Shown: positions 9,241 through 17,673 of the stretch, in pieces
How the letters are laid out: each line of letters opens with the position of its first letter
How positions within the stretch are numbered: the stretch's first letter is position 1
Source: Tenacibaculum dicentrarchi
Lineage (GTDB): Bacteria; Bacteroidota; Bacteroidia; Flavobacteriales; Flavobacteriaceae
DNA: 64,000 nucleotides
Reading direction: 5' to 3'
NCBI RefSeq assembly: GCF_964036635.1
Contig: NZ_OZ038524.1
Coordinates: 124,001-188,000, forward strand
Notes under the pieces: generated by a model
The model's input: only the letters and a program-made list of their open reading frames with translations
Told to the model about the DNA's origin: nothing
Database searches by the model: none
Made by a program: the position numbers and the translations under genes

Positions 9241-9886
9241 TGATCATCAATTAATACTCGAAGGAATACTCTCCTGCCTAAAAAATATTGATAATTTAGT
9301 TATAGAAACAACTAATTGTTGTGATGAAGCTTTTTCTAAAATAAAAACAGCAATTCATAGCAAGCCTTTTGATATTGTTTTTACTGATTTAAGTTTTGAA
9401 GATACAAAAGGATGTACTGTATTAGATGGTGGAGAAGCTTTAATAAAAGCTATTCAAAAAGAAAACATACCTATTAAAACAGGTGTTATTACAGGGCATT
9501 TTGAAACCAATCGGGTTTTTAATGTTATTAGTAACTTAAGCCCTAATGCTTATATTTTAAAAGGAAGCTGTAATACAGATGAATTAACATTTGCTATAAA
9601 AAAAATGCTAAAAGATGAGCTATATTATACGCATGAAATACATCAAAAATTGTTAAAAAGAGCTTTAATTGAAATTCAAATGGATGATGTTGCTATTCAA
9701 ATATTAAAAGAATTACCAAAACATGCTAAAATTACAAATTTAGAAGGATTTATAAAAAAAACAGATGGATCTTTAGTTAAAACAAGGTCTATAGAAGCTA
9801 AGTTAGCAAAACTTCGAGGAGATTTACAAGCATGTAATAATACTGATTTAGTATTAAAAGCAAAAGAATTAGGTGTTTTAGATTAG
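9209..9886 (+). CDS. Response regulator with receiver domain and atypical C-terminus
   Basis: A 225-residue regulator. The receiver domain starts K-I-L-L-V-D-D-H-Q and has the phosphoacceptor Asp at residue 60 (V-F-T-D-L), with a K-G-S near residue 120. After residue about 150, where NarL/LuxR regulators have a helix-turn-helix rich in L-T-x-R-E, this protein instead shows K-E-L-P-K-H-A-K-I-T-N-L-E-G-F-I and a basic R-S-I-E-A-K-L-A-K-L-R segment. This may be a diverged helix-turn-helix (the I-E-A-K-L-x-x-L-R helix could be the recognition helix). It overlaps the kinase gene by 32 bases, which fixes it as the kinase's partner. Confidence 0.85.
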   Translation: MLGPTKILLVDDHQLILEGILSCLKNIDNLVIETTNCCDEAFSKIKTAIHSKPFDIVFTDLSFEDTKGCTVLDGGEALIKAIQKENIPIKTGVITGHFETNRVFNVISNLSPNAYILKGSCNTDELTFAIKKMLKDELYYTHEIHQKLLKRALIEIQMDDVAIQILKELPKHAKITNLEGFIKKTDGSLVKTRSIEAKLAKLRGDLQACNNTDLVLKAKELGVLD

Positions 9887-9888
9887 AA

Positions 9889-9923
9889 TATTGCGGTAAT
9901 CTGCATTTTTTATTGCGGTAATC
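9889..9923 (+). repeat. Two 13-bp direct repeats, candidate regulator sites
   Basis: TATTGCGGTAATC occurs identically at 9889-9901 and 9911-9923, a period of 22 bp, about two helical turns. Each copy contains a near-dyad ATTGCGGTAAT. The second copy ends 26 bp upstream of a -7 promoter element (9950-9957). This is the arrangement expected for two bound dimers of an activator, possibly the response regulator encoded just upstream. Confidence 0.6.
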
Positions 9924-9949
9924 CCTTTTTAAAGTTAATAAACTGCTTG

Positions 9950-9957
9950 TATATTTG
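9950..9957 (+). promoter_or_regulatory. Promoter -7 element of a short transcript
   Basis: TATATTTG is a perfect match to TAnnTTTG. The -33 position has only a T-run and no TTG, which fits a promoter that needs an activator at the adjacent direct repeats. Confidence 0.6.
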
Positions 9958-9963
9958 CAGTAC

Positions 9964-10042
9964 AATTCAATATTATTTGGGGAAATATTTTGAAAAAGAA
10001 AAAAGTTAAAAAACCTTTCAGTTTACTCTGAAAGGTTTTTTT
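9964..10042 (+). ncRNA. Candidate small RNA, about 80 nt, or leader-peptide transcript
   Basis: A transcript starting a few bases after the -7 element would run about 80 nt to a strong terminator hairpin at 10012-10042. It contains G-rich TTTGGGGA, then a possible 13-codon ORF with a TTG start at 9990 (M-K-K-K-K-V-K-K-P-F-S-L-L) whose TGA lies inside the terminator loop. It could be a regulatory RNA, a very short basic peptide, or an attenuator for glpK 113 bases downstream. The exact 5' end is inferred. Confidence 0.45.
10012..10042 (+). terminator. Rho-independent terminator
   Basis: The stem AACCTTTCAG / CTGAAAGGTT with a 6-nt loop is followed by a T-run. It separates the response-regulator region from glpK and ends the candidate small RNA. 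Confidence 0.85.
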
Positions 10043-10155
10043 GCCAATAATGTTACTATTTACTATAAAAAATGAAGCTTCTTATTAAAATTTACCTTTT
10101 TTTTTAATAGCCAAACTTTAAATTGTAGATTGCTATTTAATTATATAAATTTTAA

Positions 10156-11637
10156 ATGGCTAAATATATTGTCGCCCTAGATCAAGGAACTACTAGTTCT
10201 CGTTCGGTAATTATTAATGAACACGGGGCTATTGTTGGAATGAATCAGCAAGATTTTGAACAAATTTTTCCAGAATCGGGTTGGGTAGAACACAATGCTC
10301 TACAAATTTTAAAAACACAACTTTCTACCTTAAAAAAAGCGACTAAAAAAGCAGGAATTCATCCATCAGAAATAATGGGTATTGGTATTGCAAACCAACG
10401 AGAAACTACCGTAGTTTGGAATAAACACAACGGGGAACCTATTTACAATGCTATTGTTTGGCAAGACAAACGAACAGCAGATATTTGTGAAAAATTAAAA
10501 GAAAAAGGATTAGAAAACCATGTGAGTAAAACTACGGGGTTGGTTATTGATAGTTATTTTTCGGCAACAAAAATACATTGGATTTTAAACAATGTTCAAG
10601 GAGCAAAGCTAGAAGCTGAAAATGGAAATTTATTATTTGGAACGATTGACACTTGGTTACTTTTTAATTTAACTAAGGGTAAGGTACATGCTACCGATTA
10701 CAGTAATGCTTCTCGTACTATGTTGTACGATATTAAAAATTTATGCTGGGATAAAAAAATATTAGCAGCTCTTGATATTCCTATATCAATGTTACCAGAG
10801 GTAAAACCGTCTTCTCATTATTTTGGCGATTATGAATTAGATGGCTATAAAATTCCGATAGCAGGAATTGCAGGCGATCAGCAAGCAGCACTTTTTGGGC
10901 AGGCTTGTTTTGAAAAAGGCAATGCAAAAAATACTTACGGAACTGGTTGTTTTATGCTAATGAACACTGGCGAAAATCTTGAATATTCTAAAAATGGATT
11001 GTTAACGACAATTGCTTGGGGAATTGAAAATAAAATATATTATGCCCTTGAAGGAAGTGTTTTTGTTGCAGGGTCGGCAATTCAATGGTTGCGAGACGGT
11101 TTAAAAATAATTGAAAATGCCGAAGAAAGTGAAATTTATGCAAAAAAAATTACCGATGAAAACCCTGTTTATGTAGTTCCTGCTTTTGCTGGTTTAGGCG
11201 CTCCTTATTGGGATATGTATGCCCGTGGCGCTGTGTTTGGTTTAACGCATAGCACAGGTAAAAACCATTTGATAAAAGCAACCTTAGATTCCCTTGCCTA
11301 CCAAACAAAAGATATTTTAGAGGTAATGCAAAAAGATAGTCAGGTTAAACTAACATCATTAAAAGTAGATGGTGGTGCGAGTGCAAATAATTATTTAATG
11401 CAGTTTCAAGCGAATATTTTAAATGTAAAAGTTGAACGTCCCGAAATTATTGAAACCACTATTATGGGCGCTGCGTATTTAGCAGGTATTTGCGTTGGTT
11501 TATGGAAACAAGAAGATATTTTAAAAAAACGAAAAATTCCTGAAACTTTTCAGCCTACTTTTAGTTTAGAAAAACGTGAAAAATTATACTCAAAATGGCA
11601 AAAAGCAGTGGCACGTACTAAAGATTGGATTGATTGA
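10156..11637 (+). CDS. glpK: Glycerol kinase
   Basis: A 493-residue FGGY-family kinase that phosphorylates glycerol to sn-glycerol 3-phosphate using ATP. Seen: the N-terminal phosphate-binding [19 protein letters not shown] with the substrate-contact Arg-Glu; [16 protein letters not shown]; the adenine-side motif [12 protein letters not shown]; and D-G-G-A-S-A-N-N near the C-terminus. The length is normal. The usual partners glpF and glpD are not adjacent, so it stands alone here. The upstream 113 bases after the small-RNA terminator hold its promoter, though I see no strong match. Confidence 0.97.
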   Translation: MAKYIVALDQGTTSSRSVIINEHGAIVGMNQQDFEQIFPESGWVEHNALQILKTQLSTLKKATKKAGIHPSEIMGIGIANQRETTVVWNKHNGEPIYNAIVWQDKRTADICEKLKEKGLENHVSKTTGLVIDSYFSATKIHWILNNVQGAKLEAENGNLLFGTIDTWLLFNLTKGKVHATDYSNASRTMLYDIKNLCWDKKILAALDIPISMLPEVKPSSHYFGDYELDGYKIPIAGIAGDQQAALFGQACFEKGNAKNTYGTGCFMLMNTGENLEYSKNGLLTTIAWGIENKIYYALEGSVFVAGSAIQWLRDGLKIIENAEESEIYAKKITDENPVYVVPAFAGLGAPYWDMYARGAVFGLTHSTGKNHLIKATLDSLAYQTKDILEVMQKDSQVKLTSLKVDGGASANNYLMQFQANILNVKVERPEIIETTIMGAAYLAGICVGLWKQEDILKKRKIPETFQPTFSLEKREKLYSKWQKAVARTKDWID

Positions 11638-11691
11638 AAACACCCTGTTTTAAGACAGATTTTTGCGTTTACATAGTTTTTATAAATACTG

Positions 11692-11699
11692 TATATTTG
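11692..11699 (+). promoter_or_regulatory. Promoter -7 element for the hmgA region
   Basis: TATATTTG matches TAnnTTTG in the 201-base gap between glpK and hmgA. A TTG lies 26 bp upstream (11663-11665), a little further than the usual 17-23 bp. The remaining gap up to hmgA would be a 5' leader of about 130 bases in which I see no strong structure. Confidence 0.5.
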
Positions 11700-11838
11700 T
11701 AAAAAGCATCTTAAAAACACAAAAAATGTATATAGACCTGCTATCATATTTAAAATACCTGATAAAGCGTAATCCTGAATAAAATTAATAGCGCACTGTA
11801 ATTATTACAATAATCTATTAATTTAAAACATTAAAATT

Positions 11839-12996
11839 ATGCCATTTTATCATAAACTAGGGAAAATACCACCCAAGCGTCACACCCAATTTCGCAAAGA
11901 AGACGGAAGCTTATATTACGAGCAATTATTTGGAACAATAGGATTTGATGGAATGTCAACAAATTCTTATCACGAATTTAGACCAACCATGGTTAAAGAA
12001 ATTCGCAGACAATATTCGGTAAAACCAAAAATAGCCAAAGCTAATAATATTCAATCGTATCGTTTTAGAGGGTTTCAGGTAGCCCCTGAAAATGATTATC
12101 TAGAAAGTAGAAAAATCGTTTTAACAAATACTGATTGTAATATTATTTTAGCAGCGCCAAAGGAATCAACAACAGATTATTTCTATAAAAATACCGATGC
12201 CGATGAGGTAATTTTCATACATAAAGGAACAGGAAAGTTGCGTACCATGCTAGGGAATATCAACTTTAAATATGGCGATTATTTAGTAATTCCACGAGGT
12301 ATTATTTACAAACTAGATTTTGACGATCAAAATAACAGGCTTTTTATTGTTGAATCATATTCGCCAGTTTATACACCAAAAAGATATCGAAATCATTTTG
12401 GGCAATTATTAGAACACGCCCCTTTTTGCGAGAGAGATATCCGCCGACCACAAGAATTAGAAACCCATAATGAACTTGGTGATTTTTTAATCAACGTAAA
12501 AAAACAAGGCGAAATTATAGAAATGATTTATGCCTCACACCCTTTTGACGTGGTTGGTTATGACGGTTATAATTACCCATATGCCTTTTCAATTCATGAT
12601 TTTGAACCTATCACAGGACGTGTGCATCAACCGCCACCAGTGCATCAAACTTTTGAAACAAACACCTTTGTAATTTGTAGTTTTGTACCTCGTTTGTATG
12701 ATTATCATCCAAATGCAATTCCTGCGCCTTACAATCATAGTAACATCGATTCTGATGAGGTTTTATATTATGTTGATGGCGATTTTATGAGCAGAAACGA
12801 CATCGATCAAGGACATATTTCCTTGCATCCAGCAGGGATTCCTCACGGACCGCATCCAGGAGCCGCTGAAAGAAGTATTGGGCATAAAAAAACCGAAGAA
12901 TTAGCCGTTATGGTAGATACTTTTAAGCCCTTACAAGTAACCGAAGAAGCCATGAAAATTGCCGATGAAAATTATTATAAATCGTGGTTAGAATAA
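11839..12996 (+). CDS. hmgA: Homogentisate 1,2-dioxygenase
   Basis: A 385-residue cupin-type iron enzyme that opens the ring of homogentisate to maleylacetoacetate in tyrosine/phenylalanine breakdown. Seen: the N-terminal G-K-I-P-P-K-R-H-T-Q-F, the central R-V-H-Q-P-P-P-V-H-Q-T-F, and the C-terminal iron-site region E-V-L-Y-Y-V-D-G-D-F-M-S-R followed by G-H-I-S-L-H-P-A-G-I-P-H-G-P-H. It is shorter than the animal enzyme (about 445 residues), as is usual for the Bacteroidota form. It lies directly upstream of hppD, which makes its substrate. Confidence 0.95.
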   Translation: MPFYHKLGKIPPKRHTQFRKEDGSLYYEQLFGTIGFDGMSTNSYHEFRPTMVKEIRRQYSVKPKIAKANNIQSYRFRGFQVAPENDYLESRKIVLTNTDCNIILAAPKESTTDYFYKNTDADEVIFIHKGTGKLRTMLGNINFKYGDYLVIPRGIIYKLDFDDQNNRLFIVESYSPVYTPKRYRNHFGQLLEHAPFCERDIRRPQELETHNELGDFLINVKKQGEIIEMIYASHPFDVVGYDGYNYPYAFSIHDFEPITGRVHQPPPVHQTFETNTFVICSFVPRLYDYHPNAIPAPYNHSNIDSDEVLYYVDGDFMSRNDIDQGHISLHPAGIPHGPHPGAAERSIGHKKTEELAVMVDTFKPLQVTEEAMKIADENYYKSWLE

Positions 12997-13028
12997 TAAA
13001 ACTAGATTTATAAAAATAATTATTAGAA

Positions 13029-13127
13029 GCTAATCCTGCTTTCACTACTCGCTTTTTTTTGAAGAAAAATCAAAAAAAGAGCTCAAACAAACCGTTCAAT
13101 CAGGGCTAAACTCCTCAACAAAGTTTA
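13029..13127. repeat. Intergenic repeat-like sequence with hairpins
   Basis: The 236-base gap between hmgA and hppD contains an imperfect hairpin (CGCTTTTTTTTGA ... TCAAAAAAAGAGC, about 13052-13082), the phrase AACCGTTCAATCAGGGCTAA, and a perfect 7-bp hairpin CTAAACT ... AGTTTAG (about 13105-13126). From memory, closely similar text recurs in intergenic regions of many Flavobacteriaceae; I could not check this. It is non-coding. Confidence 0.45.
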
Positions 13128-13185
13128 GTACTAATTTAATAATTTATCATTTATAGAAAAGATAGATATCTATTAAAAAATAAAA

Positions 13186-13216
13186 GACCTCACAGCTTTT
13201 AAAAAGCTTTGAGGTT
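13186..13216 (+). terminator. Hairpin before hppD
   Basis: An inverted repeat ACCTCACAGCTTTT ... AAAGCTTTGAGGT ends 17 bases before the hppD start. It lacks a good T-run on the plus strand, so it may be a weak terminator, an attenuator or a stabilising 5' hairpin of hppD mRNA. Confidence 0.45.
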
Positions 13217-13232
13217 CATAAAAATATAAAGA

Positions 13233-14396
13233 ATGAGTAAAAAAGAAGTAACATCAGTAAACTACGGTTTAGAAAAAATATTTGAAGGAGCACAAGATTT
13301 CTTACCGCTTTTAGGAACAGATTACGTAGAATTTTATGTTGGTAATGCAAAGCAAGCGGCACATTTTTATAAAACAGCTTTTGGTTTTCAATCGCATGCT
13401 TATAAAGGTTTAGAAACAGGCTCAAAAGACACGGTAAGTTATGTGTTAAAACAAGATAAAATCCGTTTAGTATTAACATCACCATTAAACAGTAAATCAG
13501 CAATTAACGACCATATTGTAAAACATGGAGATGGCGTAAAAATAGTCGCTTTATGGGTAGAAGATGCTCGAAAATCCTACGAAGAAACCATTAAAAGAGG
13601 TGCCAAATCATACTTAGAGCCAACCGTTGAAACAGACGAACATGGTGAGGTAATTCGTGCAGGTATTTACACTTATGGCGAAACAGTTCATATGTTTGTA
13701 GAGCGTAAGAATTATAAAGGTGTATTTTTGCCAGGATTTACTCAGTGGAAATCCGATTATAATCCGCCAAGTGCTGGTTTAAAATACATTGACCATATGG
13801 TAGGAAACGTAGGTTGGAATCAAATGGACGTTTGGGTAAAATGGTACGAAGAAGTTATGGGATTTGTTAATTTTTTATCTTTTGATGACAAGCAAATTCA
13901 CACTGAATATTCGGCTTTAATGAGTAAAGTAATGAGTAACGGAAACGGTCGAATTAAATTCCCAATTAACGAGCCTGCAAAAGCTGCAAAACGTTCACAA
14001 ATTGAAGAATATTTAGATTTTTACGAAGGCGAAGGTGTACAACATATAGCAGTTGCTACCGATGATATTATTAAAACAGTATCGCAATTAAAAGCAAACG
14101 GAATAGAATTTTTACCACCACCACCACAGGCATATTATGACGGTATTCCTGAGCGTTTAGGCGAACACATGAGCATGATGAAAGAAGATATTTCTAAATT
14201 ACAAGAATTATCAATTATGATTGATGCCGATGAAGAAGGATATTTATTACAAATTTTCACAAAACCAGTAGAAGACCGTCCAACGTTATTTTTTGAAATC
14301 ATCCAACGAATGGGAGCTAAAGGTTTTGGAGCAGGTAATTTTAAAGCCTTATTCGAATCTATAGAAAGAGAACAATCAAAAAGAGGAACCTTATAA
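13233..14396 (+). CDS. hppD: 4-hydroxyphenylpyruvate dioxygenase
   Basis: A 387-residue non-haem iron enzyme that converts 4-hydroxyphenylpyruvate to homogentisate. It has two vicinal-oxygen-chelate domains. The C-terminal domain holds the iron ligands: His in Y-I-D-H-M-V-G-N-V, His in V-Q-H-I-A-V-A-T-D-D, and Glu in L-F-F-E-I-I-Q-R. Also seen is the family pattern E-E-G-Y-L-L-Q-I-F-T-K-P. Together with hmgA upstream this gives two consecutive steps of tyrosine breakdown. The final gene of that route (fumarylacetoacetase) is not in the window. Confidence 0.96.
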   Translation: MSKKEVTSVNYGLEKIFEGAQDFLPLLGTDYVEFYVGNAKQAAHFYKTAFGFQSHAYKGLETGSKDTVSYVLKQDKIRLVLTSPLNSKSAINDHIVKHGDGVKIVALWVEDARKSYEETIKRGAKSYLEPTVETDEHGEVIRAGIYTYGETVHMFVERKNYKGVFLPGFTQWKSDYNPPSAGLKYIDHMVGNVGWNQMDVWVKWYEEVMGFVNFLSFDDKQIHTEYSALMSKVMSNGNGRIKFPINEPAKAAKRSQIEEYLDFYEGEGVQHIAVATDDIIKTVSQLKANGIEFLPPPPQAYYDGIPERLGEHMSMMKEDISKLQELSIMIDADEEGYLLQIFTKPVEDRPTLFFEIIQRMGAKGFGAGNFKALFESIEREQSKRGTL

Positions 14397-14425
14397 TTAG
14401 AATCTAATTATAATATAGATAAATC

Positions 14426-14471
14426 AAGAGCCATTATAATAAGTTAAACAGCTTATTTTAATGGTTCTTTT
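14426..14471. terminator. Strong terminator hairpin after hppD
   Basis: A long stem AAGAGCCATTATAATAAG ... CTTATTTTAATGGTTCTTTT with an 8-nt loop. A T-run follows on the plus strand. A second perfect 10-bp inverted repeat with a 3-nt loop (TTATAATTAG AAT CTAATTATAA) lies just before it at 14392-14414 and includes the hppD stop codon. Confidence 0.75.
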
Positions 14472-14499
14472 AATACTAATTTTTATATAAAATATAAAA

Positions 14500-15420
14500 A
14501 TGAATAAAGAAGAAATTTTAAAAGCAATAGAAGAAAAATCTAAAAAAATAGGAGTTCCGTTAGAAACCCTACTAGAAGGATTACTTCATGGTATTCCAAT
14601 TACATATTGGGATTATATTCAAACAGATGCTTTATTAAGTTTACAAATTCCAAGAACAACTCAAAAAGATGAAATGATTTTTATCATGTATCATCAAGTA
14701 AATGAGTTGTTATTTAAAATGGTTTTGTGGGAAATTGACCAAATTTCATTGGCTAAAGAAACAATTACTGCCGAAAAATTTTCAAAACACCTAATGCGTG
14801 TAAGTCGTTATTTTGACATGCTTTGCAATTCTTTTAGCGTAATGCAAGACGGAATGGATGTAGAGCAGTATTTGAAATTTAGAAATACTTTAACGCCAGC
14901 AAGTGGGTATCAAAGTGCACAATATCGTAAAATTGAATTTGCATCGACAGAGCTAATTAATTTAATTGATGCACGTTTTAGAAATACGATGGATAAAGAA
15001 TCATCTTTAAAAAACACCTTTGACCATTTATATTGGCAAGCTGCAGGAAAAGATTATAAAACTGGCGAAAAATCAACAGTATTACGTTTATTCGAAAACA
15101 AATATATGGATAACTTGATAGACTTTATGGGGAATTATAAAGAGTGTAATTTATCTAAAAAATTTCAAGAATTACCTAAAGAAGCTCAAAATAATACTGA
15201 ATTAATAGCAGCAATGCGTCATTATGATTATACAGTAAATATAAAATGGGTAATGGCACATTACAATGCTGCAGGAAAGTATTTAGGTGGTGGCGATAAA
15301 GATTTAGAAGCTACAGGCGGAAGTAATTGGCGCAAATACATGCACCCAAAATACCAAAAAAGAATATTTTTTCCTTATTTATGGAGTGAAGAAGAGTTAA
15401 AAAATTGGGGTGTTTTTTAA
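14500..15420 (+). CDS. Tryptophan 2,3-dioxygenase family protein
   Basis: A 306-residue haem dioxygenase that would convert L-tryptophan to N-formylkynurenine. Family patterns seen: Y-H-Q-V-N-E-L-L-F-K, then F-R-N-T-L-T-P-A-S-G-Y-Q-S (substrate and haem contacts), and W-V-M-A-H-Y-N-A-A-G in the region that carries the proximal haem His. It resembles the Bacteroidota branch of the family, in which the T-G-G-S loop is preserved (A-T-G-G-S-N-W). It is placed after hmgA and hppD, so aromatic amino acid breakdown genes are clustered, but a terminator separates it from hppD. Other kynurenine genes are absent. Confidence 0.88.
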   Translation: MNKEEILKAIEEKSKKIGVPLETLLEGLLHGIPITYWDYIQTDALLSLQIPRTTQKDEMIFIMYHQVNELLFKMVLWEIDQISLAKETITAEKFSKHLMRVSRYFDMLCNSFSVMQDGMDVEQYLKFRNTLTPASGYQSAQYRKIEFASTELINLIDARFRNTMDKESSLKNTFDHLYWQAAGKDYKTGEKSTVLRLFENKYMDNLIDFMGNYKECNLSKKFQELPKEAQNNTELIAAMRHYDYTVNIKWVMAHYNAAGKYLGGGDKDLEATGGSNWRKYMHPKYQKRIFFPYLWSEEELKNWGVF

Positions 15421-15432
15421 TCATAATAAAAA

Positions 15433-15480
15433 TAAAAAAGAGACTGTTCGAATTTTAAATTCAAGTAGTCTTTTTTTTTG
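15433..15480 (+). terminator. Terminator after tryptophan dioxygenase
   Basis: The outer stem AAAAAGAGACT ... AGTCTTTTTT, with an inner GAATTT/AAATTC pairing, is followed by nine T residues. Confidence 0.75.
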
Positions 15481-15520
15481 GAATAATATTTGTCTAACTT
15501 TAGATACAAGTTTGAATATT

Positions 15521-16303
15521 ATGAAAAAACACTTATTATTTATTTCCGTATTATTTTTTAGCATACTGATGTTTAGTCAAGAAAAAAATGAACCGTTTAA
15601 AGATGGTGAGTTTCTTAAATTTAAAATGAGCTATAGTGGTTTTTTAAAAGCAGGGAATGCTACCTTAGCATTAAAAGAAGAACAATTTAAAGATAAAAAA
15701 GTATTCCATGCTACAGGTAAAGGTTGGACTACTGGTATGATTAAGTGGTTTTTTAAAGTAAATGATGATTATCAATCTTATTTTGATGAAAAATCAGGAA
15801 AACCATATGTTTTTAAAAGGAAAATAAATGAAGGTGGACATAAAAAACACAAACAAATAACCTTTAATCAGCAAGAAAATACGGCATATGTTCAAAACTT
15901 TCGGAACAAAAAAGATACACTAATTAGCGCTGTAAATGTGCAAGACATGATTTCTGCTTTTTATTTTTTAAGAAGTTATGGTACCAAAAAGATGAAAAAA
16001 GGAGAAGAGATAAAAATTGATATGTTTTTTGATAATCATACTTATCCCTTTAAATTACGCTTTTTAGGAAGCGAAATACTAACAACAAAGTTTGGAAAAG
16101 TAAAAACTCAAAAATTTAGACCCATCGTAAAAGCAGGGCGAGTGTTTAAAGAACAAGAAAGTGTTACCGTTTGGATAACCGCCGATGAAAATAAAATTCC
16201 TGTAAAAATAAAAGCATCTCTAGCTGTAGGTTCACTCCGTGCTGAGCTTTCTTCTTATAAAGGATTAGCAAATCCATTCAAAACAGTTTTAGATTCAAAA
16301 TAA
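15521..16303 (+). CDS. DUF3108 domain-containing exported protein
   Basis: A 260-residue protein. I chose the ATG at 15521 because it gives a typical signal peptide (MKKHLLFISVLFFSILMFSQ) and lies beyond the upstream terminator; the longer frame starting at 15410 runs through that terminator. The mature part begins E-P-F-K-D-G-E-F-L-K-F-K-M-S-Y, characteristic of DUF3108, a predicted periplasmic beta-rich domain of unknown function found in Bacteroidota and Proteobacteria. It precedes the M23 peptidase gene by 86 bases, which contains its own promoter element. Confidence 0.8.
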   Translation: MKKHLLFISVLFFSILMFSQEKNEPFKDGEFLKFKMSYSGFLKAGNATLALKEEQFKDKKVFHATGKGWTTGMIKWFFKVNDDYQSYFDEKSGKPYVFKRKINEGGHKKHKQITFNQQENTAYVQNFRNKKDTLISAVNVQDMISAFYFLRSYGTKKMKKGEEIKIDMFFDNHTYPFKLRFLGSEILTTKFGKVKTQKFRPIVKAGRVFKEQESVTVWITADENKIPVKIKASLAVGSLRAELSSYKGLANPFKTVLDSK

Positions 16304-16352
16304 TAAGTTATTTACTTATTGTTAAAGTACAATAATCAATTGTTTTTATTTG

Positions 16353-16360
16353 TATTTTTG
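16353..16360 (+). promoter_or_regulatory. Promoter -7 element for the M23 peptidase gene
   Basis: TATTTTTG fits TAnnTTTG and lies 30 bases before the TTG start codon at 16390. Confidence 0.45.
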
Positions 16361-16389
16361 CAGATGCTTATAATTTTAAATCATCTTTT

Positions 16390-17634
16390 TTGAAAAAATA
16401 TATTCTTTTACTACTTGTTTGTTGTTTGTTTTTCTCTTGTAAAAAAGATGTTGAAAAAAATGTAAAACTTCCTGTTGAAATAATAAAACCTAAATCAGTT
16501 TATGCCTACGGTTTTAATTTAGATAATTTTAAAATTATTAATGATACCATAAAAAAAGGAGAAAGTTTTGGTGTTATTTTAGACCGTCATCATGTAATGT
16601 ATCCTAAAATTAATGAAATTGCTAGTACAATTAAAGATACTTTTGATGTTCGTCGTATTCGTTCAGGTAAAAAATATACAGTTCTTACTTCAAAAGATTC
16701 GCTAGAAAAAGCACGTGTTTTTATTTATAAACATAATAAAGTCGATGCAACAATTATCAACTTTAACGACTCAATTATATCAGCTTATAAAATTCAGAAA
16801 AAAATTACAACTAAAGAAAAGCAAGTGACAGGTAAAATTTCATCAAATTTATCTGTAACTATGGATAGCTTAGGTTTAAAAGCTAGTTTAACAAATACCG
16901 TGGCCGATATTTATGCTTGGACTCTTGACTTTTATAGCCTACAAAAAGGAGATAGTTTTAAATTAATTTATGATGAAAAATTTATTAATGATACTACTTT
17001 TGTAGGTTATGGTGCAGTAAAAGCAGCCGTTTTTAATCATAAAGGAGAAAATTTATATGCGTATAAATTTGTAGGTGATTCTATTTCTAAAACACCAGAA
17101 TTTTATAACGAAAAAGGAAATATGCTTCGTAGGGCATTTTTAAAATCACCAATCAAATTTCAATATCGAATTTCATCACGATATAATTTAAGAAGAAAAA
17201 TTGCGCTTTATGGAAGGGTACGCCCACATAAAGGAACAGATTTTGCAGCAAAATATGGTACGCCAATAATGACAACCGCAAGTGGAACTGTTGTAGCTTC
17301 TGCAAGACGAGGAGGAAACGGTAATTATGTAAAAGTTCAGCATAATACTACCTACACAACACAGTATTTACATATGAAGAAAAGAAATGTACGTGTAGGC
17401 GATTATGTAAAACAAGGCGATATAATAGGCTGGGTAGGTATGACAGGAAACACTAGTGGTCCTCATGTTTGTTATCGTTTTTGGAAAAATGGCAAACAAG
17501 TAGATCCTTTTCGTGAAAAACTTCCAACAGCCGAACCTTTAGACCCTAAAATTAAACCAAAATATTTTGAGTTTATAAAACCCTTGAAAATAAAATTAGA
17601 TGCTATAAGTTTAATTGAAAAAGATACAATTTAG
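16390..17634 (+). CDS. M23-family peptidase lipoprotein
   Basis: A 414-residue protein with a TTG start. The signal is a lipoprotein type (hydrophobic run ending F-F-S-C-K-K), so the protein is probably membrane-anchored and acts on peptidoglycan. The C-terminal LytM domain shows H280 and D284 (R-P-H-K-G-T-D), H328 (Y-L-H-M), and G-P-H-V-C-Y-R-F at 357-364. The usual last motif is G-P-H-L-H-F, so the second metal-binding His is Cys361 here. The N-terminal half resembles the OapA/LysM-like domain common in these cell-wall endopeptidases. It is followed 39 bases later by pgi. Confidence 0.88.
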   Translation: MKKYILLLLVCCLFFSCKKDVEKNVKLPVEIIKPKSVYAYGFNLDNFKIINDTIKKGESFGVILDRHHVMYPKINEIASTIKDTFDVRRIRSGKKYTVLTSKDSLEKARVFIYKHNKVDATIINFNDSIISAYKIQKKITTKEKQVTGKISSNLSVTMDSLGLKASLTNTVADIYAWTLDFYSLQKGDSFKLIYDEKFINDTTFVGYGAVKAAVFNHKGENLYAYKFVGDSISKTPEFYNEKGNMLRRAFLKSPIKFQYRISSRYNLRRKIALYGRVRPHKGTDFAAKYGTPIMTTASGTVVASARRGGNGNYVKVQHNTTYTTQYLHMKKRNVRVGDYVKQGDIIGWVGMTGNTSGPHVCYRFWKNGKQVDPFREKLPTAEPLDPKIKPKYFEFIKPLKIKLDAISLIEKDTI

Positions 17635-17673
17635 ACATCTTCAAACAAAAATAAAAAAGCTATAACATAAATT

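Noticed and set aside
15410..15520. Upstream start at 15410 for the DUF3108 protein
   Set aside because: This stretch is the terminator of the tryptophan dioxygenase gene; the signal peptide starts at 15521.
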